NCBI GenBank assembly: GCA_031265595.1
Contig: JAISCM010000013.1
Span: 1 to 6,444 of the forward strand
Direction of reading: 5' to 3'
DNA from: Tannerellaceae bacterium
GTDB taxonomy: Bacteria > Bacteroidota > Bacteroidia > Bacteroidales > Tannerellaceae
DNA length: 6,444 nucleotides
The translations under genes were made by a program, and so were the position numbers. Every line of letters begins with the position of its first letter. Within the stretch, counting starts at the first letter, position 1. Under the pieces are notes generated by a model. It saw only the letters and a list, made by a program, of their open reading frames with translations. It was not told the DNA's origin and searched no databases. This document shows, piece by piece, positions 1 through 5,151 of the stretch.

Positions 1-159
1 ACCACCGCAGGAGGCGCTCACCATTTGGACGGGGAATATACCGTCTTCGGCGAACTGACGGAGGGCTTCGATGTGCTCGACCGGATAGCTTCCCGGCCCA
101 AAGACGCTTACGACCGTCCGAAAACCGACATCCGCATCCTCCGTATCACCATCGAATAA
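1..159 (+). CDS. Peptidyl-prolyl cis-trans isomerase, cyclophilin type (C-terminal fragment)
   Basis: This is the last 52 codons of a gene whose start lies before the window, ending in TAA at 157-159. The translation begins TTAGGAHHLDGEYTVFGEL and continues TEGFDVLDRIA. That is the characteristic late cyclophilin block, in which the H-L-D-G-x-Y-T-V-F-G stretch forms the strand closing the beta barrel next to the active site. Cyclophilins catalyse cis-trans isomerisation of X-Pro bonds and help protein folding. The catalytic Arg and most of the proline-binding pocket lie upstream and are not visible, nor is any signal peptide, so cytoplasmic versus periplasmic location cannot be decided. The reading frame is intact. 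The next gene starts 12 bases downstream on the same strand, which suggests co-transcription. Family assignment is secure; the subtype is not. Confidence 0.9.
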   Translation, partial: TTAGGAHHLDGEYTVFGELTEGFDVLDRIASRPKDAYDRPKTDIRILRITIE

Positions 160-171
160 TATAATACGATC

Positions 172-567
172 ATGCTGAGAAGAGACTTTATTTTGACACA
201 GATTGAAGAGTTGGGGAAAGTAATCGCCCAAATCATCGCCCGAAGGAATGCAAATGACGCAGGGAAAATCCCGCAATTAGTGCAGGTGGTCTACGATTCG
301 CTGAAGATTGACCGCCGGTTCCTGTTGGACAAGGAGCCGCACGACATTCGTCAGTTTCTCGACGGCGAGGACGGCGCAGGCCTGCAACGACTCGAAATAG
401 CTGCAAAGACGCTATTGGAAGAGGCTTATTCGGATACTGAAAATGCAGGGAAAATGCGCTCGAAGGCCAAAGGGCTTTTGGAATATATCCAGGCAAGGGA
501 TACGACGTTCTCTCTGGAGAGGGCTCAATTGTTAAAGGAGTTAGAGGAGTTAAAGGAGTCAGAGTAG
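172..567 (+). CDS. Small helical protein of unknown function downstream of the cyclophilin gene
   Basis: The product is 131 residues, soluble, charged and apparently all-helical, with no signal peptide or membrane segment. It opens MLRRDFILTQIEELGKVIAQ, an amphipathic helix. Two further helical blocks follow, around residues 30-65 and 70-108. The lay-out (an opening D-[YF]-I-L-x-x-I-E helix, then a segment with hydrophobic 'L..D..FL' spacing, then a helical hairpin) is reminiscent of the DUF6483 proteins of Firmicutes as I remember them, but I cannot assign the family by eye. The start at 172 leaves 12 bases after the upstream stop, with no Shine-Dalgarno, as usual in Bacteroidetes. The last 12 residues, LKELEELKESE preceded by L, are encoded by a degenerate 9-bp tandem repeat that continues past the stop. 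The extreme C-terminus may therefore be repeat-derived rather than ancestral. Function unknown. Confidence 0.75.
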   Translation: MLRRDFILTQIEELGKVIAQIIARRNANDAGKIPQLVQVVYDSLKIDRRFLLDKEPHDIRQFLDGEDGAGLQRLEIAAKTLLEEAYSDTENAGKMRSKAKGLLEYIQARDTTFSLERAQLLKELEELKESE

Positions 568-574
568 TTAAGTA
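531..574. repeat. Degenerate 9-bp tandem repeat spanning the end of the upstream gene
   Basis: Five consecutive units are visible: gttaaagga (531), gttagagga (540), gttaaagga (549), gtcagagta (558) and a shortened gttaagta (567-574). The first four units encode the Leu-Lys/Glu-Glu ending of the 172-567 product, and the stop codon TAG at 565-567 falls at the junction of units four and five. Related units, gttaagta twice (861-868 and 869-876), reappear on the far side of the large palindrome. This suggests that the palindrome sits inside a longer repeat tract. Confidence 0.8.
563..574 (+). repeat. 12-bp direct repeat, left copy (right copy at 865-876)
   Basis: AGTAGTTAAGTA occurs at 563-574 and again, identical, at 865-876, exactly bracketing the palindromic element. 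It could be a target-site duplication from insertion of the element. Alternatively it is simply two members of the 9-bp tandem repeat tract that was already there. The sequence alone does not separate these. Confidence 0.7.
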
Positions 575-864
575 ACGTGAGTTCGATATAAGCCACATCG
601 TGGCGCATTCCTGTAAGGAATAAAGAGCTGAGGGCAGGGTTTCAACCCTGTCGACGGAAACGCCTCCCCCCTGATTCACAGCCCTGAAAGGGCGTTATAA
701 TGCAGAGAATAATTATAACGCCCTTTCAGGGCTGTGGATTCGGAGGGGGCGCTCCGGGCGACAGGGTTGAAACCCTGCCCTATGTTCTCTGTTCCCTTCG
801 GGAACCCGGCCACGTTGTGGCTTATATGCCATGCTGTTGATAAGCTTATATCGAACTCACGTTA
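573..864. repeat. Large nested palindromic element (about 290 bp) between convergent genes
   Basis: The whole gap between the convergent genes is one imperfect inverted repeat. Three arm pairs are exact: 573-593 with 844-864 (21 bp), 631-653 with 759-781 (23 bp), and 677-701 with 712-736 (25 bp, 10-base loop at 702-711). Between them, 587-604 pairs with 809-826 with one mismatch. Each arm is itself made of short hairpins: GCCAC/GTGGC (592-604; 809-821), ATTCCT/AGGAAT (607-621) matched by GTTCCC/GGGAAC (791-805), CAGGGTT/AACCCTG (635-650; 762-777) and GCCCT/AGGGC (681-693; 720-732). The right arm has about 20 extra bases near 825-843. It has no credible gene inside. In style it resembles REP/BIME-type elements mobilised in trans by IS200-like RAYT transposases. 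That identity is inference, because no transposase is present here. It could also act as a bidirectional transcription barrier. Confidence 0.9.
677..736. terminator. Central perfect hairpin, possible bidirectional terminator
   Basis: A perfect 25-bp stem (677-701 with 712-736) closes on a 10-base loop. Transcribed from either side it would fold into a very stable hairpin at the centre of the palindrome, between a plus-strand gene ending at 567 and a minus-strand gene ending at 900. No run of U follows the stem, so it is not a canonical intrinsic terminator. A role in stopping or protecting the converging transcripts is inferred from position only. Confidence 0.4.
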
Positions 865-876
865 AGTAGTTAAGTA
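865..876 (+). repeat. 12-bp direct repeat, right copy (left copy at 563-574)
   Basis: This copy of AGTAGTTAAGTA is identical to 563-574 and immediately follows the right end of the palindrome. It overlaps two tandem gttaagta units (861-868, 869-876). See the left copy for the two possible origins. Confidence 0.7.
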
Positions 877-899
877 CCTGGTCCCTCAGTGCCTCTTAT

Positions 900-1094
900 C
901 TACTTCTTCCGGTTAAAGAAGATGATGTAGCACAGATAAACCAGCAGGAGCGTTCCGAAAGCTATCATGATTGTGAGGCCTGATTTCCAGACAATCGTCC
1001 ACGAGATCGGCTGAATCCCCCAAAGCGCCAGTATCGTAAGAATCGCGCCTGTTATTACTATGAAAGTGACCAAAACACCAATAAAGAATCTCAT
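900..1094 (-). CDS. Small two-helix membrane protein of unknown function
   Basis: The product is 64 residues and almost entirely hydrophobic. One transmembrane helix lies at about residues 4-24 and a second at about 39-60, joined by a short loop containing WGIQPISW. The C-terminus NRKK is positively charged, which by the positive-inside rule puts both ends in the cytoplasm. There is no cleavable signal and no recognisable catalytic motif. The ATG at 1094 follows the stop of the FAD-dehydrogenase gene by 13 bases on the same strand, with an A-rich leader and no Shine-Dalgarno, so it is probably the last gene of the radA transcript. The stop TAG is at 902-900, about 36 bases from the palindromic element. 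The length, hydrophobicity and tight spacing make a real gene likely. I do not recognise the family and propose no function. Confidence 0.7.
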   Translation of the reverse strand: MRFFIGVLVTFIVITGAILTILALWGIQPISWTIVWKSGLTIMIAFGTLLLVYLCYIIFFNRKK

Positions 1095-1107
1095 AATCTA
1101 TGTTTTT

Positions 1108-2670
1108 TTAAGAATTTGTCAGACTGTTATAAACGGCTTCGGCGCAGCGCTCGCCGTCGATGGCTGCCGATACGATGCCGCCGGAATAGCCGGCTCCTTC
1201 ACCGCAGGGGAACAGACCGTCGAAGGTGACGTGCCGGAAGGTTTTCTTATTGCGCAAAATGCGTACGGGAGAGGAGGTGCGTGTCTCTACGCCGATCAGG
1301 ACGGCTTCGTTGGTAAGGAAGCCGCCGGACGTCTTCCCGAAGTGACGGAAGCCTTCCCTAAGGCGCGAGGTGATGAACTCCGGCATCCAAAAGTGGAGGG
1401 GAGACGCCAGCAGTCCCGGTGTATAGGAGGAGACGGGCAGGTCCGGGGAGTTCTTCTTCTGTACGAAGTCGTTCATTCGTTGGGCGGGAGCGGTTTGCTT
1501 CATGCCTCCGTTGAGCCAGGCGTGCTCCTCCAGTAGCTCCTGAAGTTTCATCAACGCCAACTCTTTATATGGAGCGAATTGGGGGAAATCTTCCGGATGT
1601 ATCTCTGTCACCATGCCTGCGTTGGCCCATTGCGACCCCCGGTTGGAAGGCGACATGCCGTTGACCACCACTTGTTTCCCGCCGCTGGCCGAGGGAACGG
1701 TAAAGCCTCCCGGACACATACAGAAGGAGTAAACGCCCCGTCCGTTTACCTGGGTAACGAAGCTGTATTCGGCAGCCGGAAGGTAAGGTCCCCGGCCTTC
1801 TTTCGTATGATATTGTATACGGTCGATAAGCGCCTGGGGATGCTCCAGCCTTACGCCGATGGCAAGCCCTTTGGCTTCGAGGGCTATTTGCTGTTCGTGA
1901 AGGTAGTAGTACACATCGCGCGCCGAATGTCCGGTAGCTAAAATAACGGGGCCCGTGAGGGATTCGCCCGTATGCGTGATGATGCCTTTCACTTCATTTC
2001 CCCTGATAATTAATTGCTCCATGCGTGTTTCAAAGCGGACTTCCCCGCCGCTGCGGATAATTTGGTTCCGGATATTTTCAATCACGCCGGGAAGCTTGTC
2101 CGTACCGATATGCGGACGGGCGTCTGCCAGGATAGAGGCCCCGGCTCCGTGCTGGCAGAACAGGTGCAGTATCTTTTCTACCGAGCCCCTCTTCCTGCTG
2201 CGCGTATAAAGTTTGCCGTCCGAATAAGCGCCGGCTCCTCCTTCGCCAAAGCAATAGTTTGATTCGCCGTTTACTTTGTGTTCGCGGCTTATCAGGGCGA
2301 TGTCTTTTTTACGGTCGTGTACGTTCTTTCCCCGCTCTACGACGACGGGGCGAAGTCCCAGTTCAATCAGTCGCAGGGCGGCGAAGAGTCCGGCAGGGCC
2401 TGCGCCTGCAATGATGACCGGCTTTCCTCCCGACACATCGCCGTATCCGACGGGCTGATATTCCAATTCTTCCGGTTCTTCATTAATGAAGGCGCGGAGC
2501 TTTACATTAATATATATGGTACGTTGCCGGGCGTCGACAGAACGCTTCAGGATGCGCACGGCGCGGATGTCGGACAGGGCGTCGCCTGTTTCGCGGCAGA
2601 CTACCTGCTTCAAAGCCTGTTCGTTTGCTGCCTGCTCCGGTAATAAGCGTAGTTGTAATTCTTTTATCAT
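1108..2670 (-). CDS. FAD-dependent dehydrogenase, COG2509-type NAD(FAD)-utilising protein
   Basis: The product is 520 residues, a predicted flavoprotein oxidoreductase. After an N-terminal domain of about 80 residues there is a Rossmann FAD-binding fingerprint, GAGPAGL at 89-95, followed by the acidic strand end VVVERG at 109-114. Family-typical blocks follow: FGEGGAGAYSDGKL (141-154), VILATGHSARD (242-252), GVRLEHPQ (272-279), CMCPGG (317-322) with VVVNGMS shortly after, and the C-terminal FAD contact GLFPCGEGAGYSGG (485-498). Substrate and physiological role of this family are not established. It is cytoplasmic, with no signal peptide. The frame stays open upstream to 2736, but that would overlap radA by over 60 bases. 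The ATG at 2670 begins MIKELQLRLLPEQ as expected and lies 2 bases after the radA stop, so I chose it. The arrangement implies one transcript and perhaps translational coupling with radA. Confidence 0.9.
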   Translation of the reverse strand: MIKELQLRLLPEQAANEQALKQVVCRETGDALSDIRAVRILKRSVDARQRTIYINVKLRAFINEEPEELEYQPVGYGDVSGGKPVIIAGAGPAGLFAALRLIELGLRPVVVERGKNVHDRKKDIALISREHKVNGESNYCFGEGGAGAYSDGKLYTRSRKRGSVEKILHLFCQHGAGASILADARPHIGTDKLPGVIENIRNQIIRSGGEVRFETRMEQLIIRGNEVKGIITHTGESLTGPVILATGHSARDVYYYLHEQQIALEAKGLAIGVRLEHPQALIDRIQYHTKEGRGPYLPAAEYSFVTQVNGRGVYSFCMCPGGFTVPSASGGKQVVVNGMSPSNRGSQWANAGMVTEIHPEDFPQFAPYKELALMKLQELLEEHAWLNGGMKQTAPAQRMNDFVQKKNSPDLPVSSYTPGLLASPLHFWMPEFITSRLREGFRHFGKTSGGFLTNEAVLIGVETRTSSPVRILRNKKTFRHVTFDGLFPCGEGAGYSGGIVSAAIDGERCAEAVYNSLTNS

Positions 2671-2672
2671 CT

Positions 2673-4040
2673 TTATCCGAATAATTGACGGAAGGCTTCT
2701 TCTACTTTCCGTACCTGTACGATTTGTATCCTGCATTTGGCGGTATCGAAGCCCTTCAGGTTATTATGCGGGATCAGGATACGCTTAAATCCCAGCTTTT
2801 CGGCTTCAAGAATACGTTGCTCGATACGGTTTACCGGACGTATCTCGCCCGACAACCCTACCTCTCCCGACAAACAAACGCCGCTCTCTATCGTAATATC
2901 CAGACTCGACGACAGCACCGCGCTGATAACAGCCAGGTCGATAGCCGGGTCGTTTACTTTCAGACCGCCGGCAATATTGAGGAAAACGTCTTTTTGTATC
3001 AGTTTAAAACCGGCGCGCTTCTCCAATACGGCCAGCAACATATTCATACGCCGCAGGTCGAAACCCGTAGCGCTCCGCTGAGGCGTACCATAAACCGCCG
3101 ACCCCGTCAGCGCCTGCGTCTCGATAAGAAAAGAACGTACCCCTTCGATAGCTGCGGCAATGGCTACTCCGCTCAGCCCCTCGTGATTCTGCGTAAGTAA
3201 TAATTCCGACGGATTGCTTACCTGGCGCAGTCCGTTTTGCCGCATCTCATAAATGCCCAGTTCCGCCGTACTTCCGAAACGATTCTTGATGCTCCGCAGG
3301 ATACGGTACATATAATGCTGGTCTCCCTCAAACTGCAAAACGGTATCTACGATATGCTCCAATACCTTCGGGCCGGCAATGCTTCCTTCCTTATTAATAT
3401 GCCCGATAAGAAGAACCGGCACCCCGCTTTCCTTGGCGTATTTCAGGATCAAAGCGCTACATTCGCGTACCTGCGAAACACTCCCGGGCGACGACTCCGC
3501 CCTTTCGGTATAAATGGTTTGAATGGAGTCTATAATCAGTAAATCAGGCTGTATGTTCTGTATCTGTACAAAGATTTGTTCCAGATTCGTCTCGCTCAGA
3601 ATGTAGCAATCCGGATTCGTATGCGCAATCCGGTCGGCGCGCAGTTTCAGTTGCTGTGCACTTTCCTCTCCCGACACATAAAGCGTTTTCAGGCTGTCCA
3701 GCCCCAGGATCGTTTGTAGTATCAGCGTAGACTTTCCGATACCCGGTTCGCCTCCGATCAGCGCCAGCGACCCCTTAACGAGGCCGCCTCCCAATACCCG
3801 GTTCAACTCATCATCTTTTAAGTCGATACGCGCCTCTTCCGTAGCAGTAATATCGCGCAGCAGGACAGGCCGCGCCTTCTCCCTGTCTGTCAGTCCGGAA
3901 ATAACCCGCCTCGCCGGTTCTTTGGCAATAAGCTCTTCCACATACGTATTCCATTCGCCGCAGGAAGGGCACTTCCCGATCCATTTAGGCGAATCCATCC
4001 CGCAGGCAGAGCATATATAAACAGTTTTTGTCTTACCCAT
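2673..4040 (-). CDS. radA: DNA repair protein RadA (Sms)
   Basis: The product is 455 residues, the usual full length. RadA is a RecA-like ATPase and hexameric helicase that promotes branch migration of recombination intermediates and works with RecA in recombinational repair. The N-terminal four-cysteine zinc finger is intact (Cys10, Cys13, Cys24, Cys27). Walker A is GEPGIGKST at 97-105 and Walker B is LLIID at 167-171. The RadA signature KNRFG is at 252-256. The C-terminal third, from about residue 275, is the Lon-protease-like domain, which serves as a structural and DNA-binding module in this family. The ATG at 4040 gives the standard MGKTKTVYICSACG start. A good Bacteroidetes -7 element lies 17-24 bases upstream, so the leader should be very short. 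It is the first gene of the minus-strand cluster. Nothing is truncated or missing. Confidence 0.97.
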   Translation of the reverse strand: MGKTKTVYICSACGMDSPKWIGKCPSCGEWNTYVEELIAKEPARRVISGLTDREKARPVLLRDITATEEARIDLKDDELNRVLGGGLVKGSLALIGGEPGIGKSTLILQTILGLDSLKTLYVSGEESAQQLKLRADRIAHTNPDCYILSETNLEQIFVQIQNIQPDLLIIDSIQTIYTERAESSPGSVSQVRECSALILKYAKESGVPVLLIGHINKEGSIAGPKVLEHIVDTVLQFEGDQHYMYRILRSIKNRFGSTAELGIYEMRQNGLRQVSNPSELLLTQNHEGLSGVAIAAAIEGVRSFLIETQALTGSAVYGTPQRSATGFDLRRMNMLLAVLEKRAGFKLIQKDVFLNIAGGLKVNDPAIDLAVISAVLSSSLDITIESGVCLSGEVGLSGEIRPVNRIEQRILEAEKLGFKRILIPHNNLKGFDTAKCRIQIVQVRKVEEAFRQLFG

Positions 4041-4049
4041 TCCTTAAAG

Positions 4050-4091
4050 CTTTCCGCAAATATACGGAAATAATATAATTATTGCGGAAAG
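4050..4091. promoter_or_regulatory. 10-bp perfect inverted repeat spanning the radA promoter
   Basis: CTTTCCGCAA (4050-4059) is repeated in inverse as TTGCGGAAAG (4082-4091), with 22 bases between. A third half-copy, CGGAAA, lies at 4065-4070 and pairs with TTTCCG at 4051-4056. The dyad covers the -7 element and the start-site region of radA, so it may be a repressor site or an mRNA-leader structure. No regulator is identified. Confidence 0.45.
4057..4064 (-). promoter_or_regulatory. Predicted -7 promoter element of the radA cluster
   Basis: On the minus strand the sequence reads TATATTTG, an exact match to the Bacteroidetes primary-sigma -7 consensus TAnnTTTG, followed by C as is common. 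It lies about 17-24 bases upstream of the radA ATG, so transcription should begin roughly ten bases before the gene. The -33 TTTG element is weak: the nearest match is TTTC, 22 bases upstream. Confidence 0.55.
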
Positions 4092-4155
4092 ACAGATAAT
4101 TCCTGCCCAATGCCTGAATATAATGAAAAAAAGTATAGAGGAAAATACAAGACTC

Positions 4156-4193
4156 AACTTTTTTCCGTAAGTTTACATACTTAATAAAAAGTT
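4156..4193. promoter_or_regulatory. Nested dyad upstream of the vapBC-like genes, candidate autoregulatory operator
   Basis: The outer arms AACTTTTT (4156-4163) and AAAAAGTT (4186-4193) are perfect inverse copies. The inner arms TAAGT (4168-4172) and ACTTA (4179-4183) form a second dyad whose centre differs by one base. The block ends 6 bases before the antitoxin ATG and covers the putative -7 element. VapB-type antitoxins, alone or with their toxin, commonly repress their own promoter through such palindromes. Assigning this one as the operator is inference. Confidence 0.5.
4168..4175 (+). promoter_or_regulatory. Possible -7 element for the vapBC-like genes
   Basis: TAAGTTTA matches TAnnTTTG at all fixed positions except the last. 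It lies 25-32 bases before the ATG at 4200. No TTTG is seen at the expected -33 distance, so this is a tentative call supported mainly by its position inside the dyad. Confidence 0.35.
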
Positions 4194-4199
4194 TTTGTC

Positions 4200-4457
4200 A
4201 TGTCAGTAACAGTATATAATGAAAAAAATGTGATTCATGCTTTTGAAACGCTGTTCGATACGCTTGATTATTCCAATAAAAAAGCATTGGTAGATTATTT
4301 TGTTAAATCATTGGAAAAAGAGCGCAAGTCTAAGGAAAAAGATTTTTTCCGCTTATATGGCGCATGGAAGTCAGATAAAAGCGCAGAGGAAATTATCGAC
4401 GAAATCCGTCTCAGTCGTAGCAGTGGAAATACCCGTTTTATTGAAAATTTAGATTAA
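4200..4457 (+). CDS. VapB-like antitoxin of a PIN-domain toxin-antitoxin pair
   Basis: The product is 85 residues, with no membrane segment. The N-terminal half (MSVTVYNEKNVIHAFETLFD and on to about residue 45) is helical and probably forms the dimerisation and DNA-binding part. The C-terminal part, LYGAWKSDKSAEEIIDEIR then NTRFIENLD, is the charged tail typical of antitoxins that wrap the partner PIN nuclease and block its active site. The identification rests chiefly on this tail and on the immediately following PIN-domain gene: the stop TAA (4455-4457) shares its last base with the toxin ATG. The antitoxin-first order is usual. Likely to repress its own promoter through the dyad at 4156-4193 (inferred). 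The coding sequence is clearly AT-richer than radA and the dehydrogenase gene, consistent with acquisition by transfer. I cannot name the antitoxin subfamily. Confidence 0.8.
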   Translation: MSVTVYNEKNVIHAFETLFDTLDYSNKKALVDYFVKSLEKERKSKEKDFFRLYGAWKSDKSAEEIIDEIRLSRSSGNTRFIENLD

Positions 4458-4870
4458 TGATGGATAAATACTTGTTAGATACTAATATTTGTATTTTCTT
4501 CCTTCGTGGAAAATATGATGTGGATAAACAAATAAGAAGTATAGGAATCGATAATTGTTGTATATCGGAAATCACAATAGCCGAATTGCTGTATGGAGTT
4601 GAATGTGATTTGCTTTACGCAGAAGAAAACAAAAAACGGGTAATGGAATTTGTTAATATAATGTCGGTCATACCTATCTCAAATGCACTTCCGGTTTATG
4701 CGAAGGAAAAATTTTTACTTCGAAAAAGCGGAACTTTAATTGATGATATGGATATTTTTATCGGTGCAACAGCTATTGCAAACGATATGATTCTGGTAAC
4801 CGACAATGAAAAACACTTAAATCGTCTGTCAAAAATCAAGATAGAGAATTGGATAGAGAGAAAGAACTGA
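4457..4870 (+). CDS. vapC: PIN-domain ribonuclease toxin, VapC type
   Basis: The product is 137 residues, normal for VapC. VapC toxins are Mg-dependent endoribonucleases that cut tRNA or rRNA when freed from the antitoxin, arresting translation. The acidic PIN active site is present: Asp8 in LLDTNI, Glu43 in SEITIAELLYG, Asp97/Asp99 in IDDMDIFIGATA, and Asp116 in VTDN. All the expected metal-binding positions are filled, so the enzyme should be active. Two start codons lie in tandem, ATG 4457 and ATG 4460. I take the first because it overlaps the antitoxin stop by one base, as in translationally coupled pairs, but either gives essentially the same protein. The exact RNA target cannot be read from the sequence. 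It is followed after 32 bases by the DUF3791 gene on the same strand. Confidence 0.92.
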   Translation: MMDKYLLDTNICIFFLRGKYDVDKQIRSIGIDNCCISEITIAELLYGVECDLLYAEENKKRVMEFVNIMSVIPISNALPVYAKEKFLLRKSGTLIDDMDIFIGATAIANDMILVTDNEKHLNRLSKIKIENWIERKN

Positions 4871-4902
4871 TTTCTTACAGAGTATAATAAAATAACGATA
4901 AA

Positions 4903-5151
4903 ATGGGAACATCATTGGAAAAGAATATGTTAGATAAGGACGCGAGCGACAGAATCAGTTTCATTACATTTATTATTCCTTATTTTGCCCGTTCATACAA
5001 GATGGACAGGCAGGAAGCCTATCGGTATTTAAAGAAATACGGCGGAATAGATTTTCTTTTTAAACACTGGTGGGCATTGCATACCGATAACCCGTTTTGG
5101 GCAGCACGTGATTTATACGAAGTTTGCCGCAAGAATGGGGGTCTGCGATGA
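4903..5151 (+). CDS. DUF3791 family protein, candidate antitoxin of the DUF3990 neighbour
   Basis: The product is 82 residues and predicted helical. It shows the DUF3791 pattern as I know it: a first helix with hydrophobic spacing (SFITFIIPYFARSYKM, 19-34), the EAYRYLKKYGGIDFL block (38-52) and the LHT motif (59-61), which is followed by a terminal helix. DUF3791 genes repeatedly occur beside DUF3990 genes in Bacteroidetes and Firmicutes, which suggests a toxin-antitoxin-like or regulatory partnership; a biochemical role is not established to my knowledge. The stop TGA (5149-5151) overlaps the ATG of the DUF3990 gene as ATGA, so the two are translationally coupled. The start at 4903 has an A-rich leader without a Shine-Dalgarno. 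The next ATG, at codon 9, is an alternative that would not remove any domain residues. Confidence 0.8.
   Translation: MGTSLEKNMLDKDASDRISFITFIIPYFARSYKMDRQEAYRYLKKYGGIDFLFKHWWALHTDNPFWAARDLYEVCRKNGGLR

Noticed and set aside
233..679. Minus-strand open frame of 148 codons opposite the 172-567 gene
   Set aside because: It overlaps the plus-strand gene, reads through the 9-bp repeat as a Thr-Leu-Thr-Pro run and begins inside the palindrome; there is no recognisable protein.
573..864. CRISPR array or tRNA-like gene in the repeat-rich gap
   Set aside because: The repeats are inverted and nested, with no regularly spaced direct repeats or unique spacers and no tRNA cloverleaf with conserved arms.
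1060..1536. Plus-strand open frame of 158 codons
   Set aside because: It is a shadow of the FAD-dehydrogenase gene, whose family motifs are unmistakable on the minus strand.
2671..2736. Longer N-terminus for the FAD dehydrogenase starting at 2736
   Set aside because: The extra 22 residues lie inside radA and match no family feature; the ATG at 2670 fits the family start and the 2-base spacing.
4859..4876. Short hairpin at the end of the PIN toxin gene (AGAAA with TTTCT)
   Set aside because: The stem is only 5 bp of A/T-rich sequence, which is expected by chance in this AT-rich segment.
5124..5147. TTG start extending the DUF3990 protein by 8 residues
   Set aside because: The ATG at 5148 begins right at the family motif and forms an ATGA overlap with the upstream stop.
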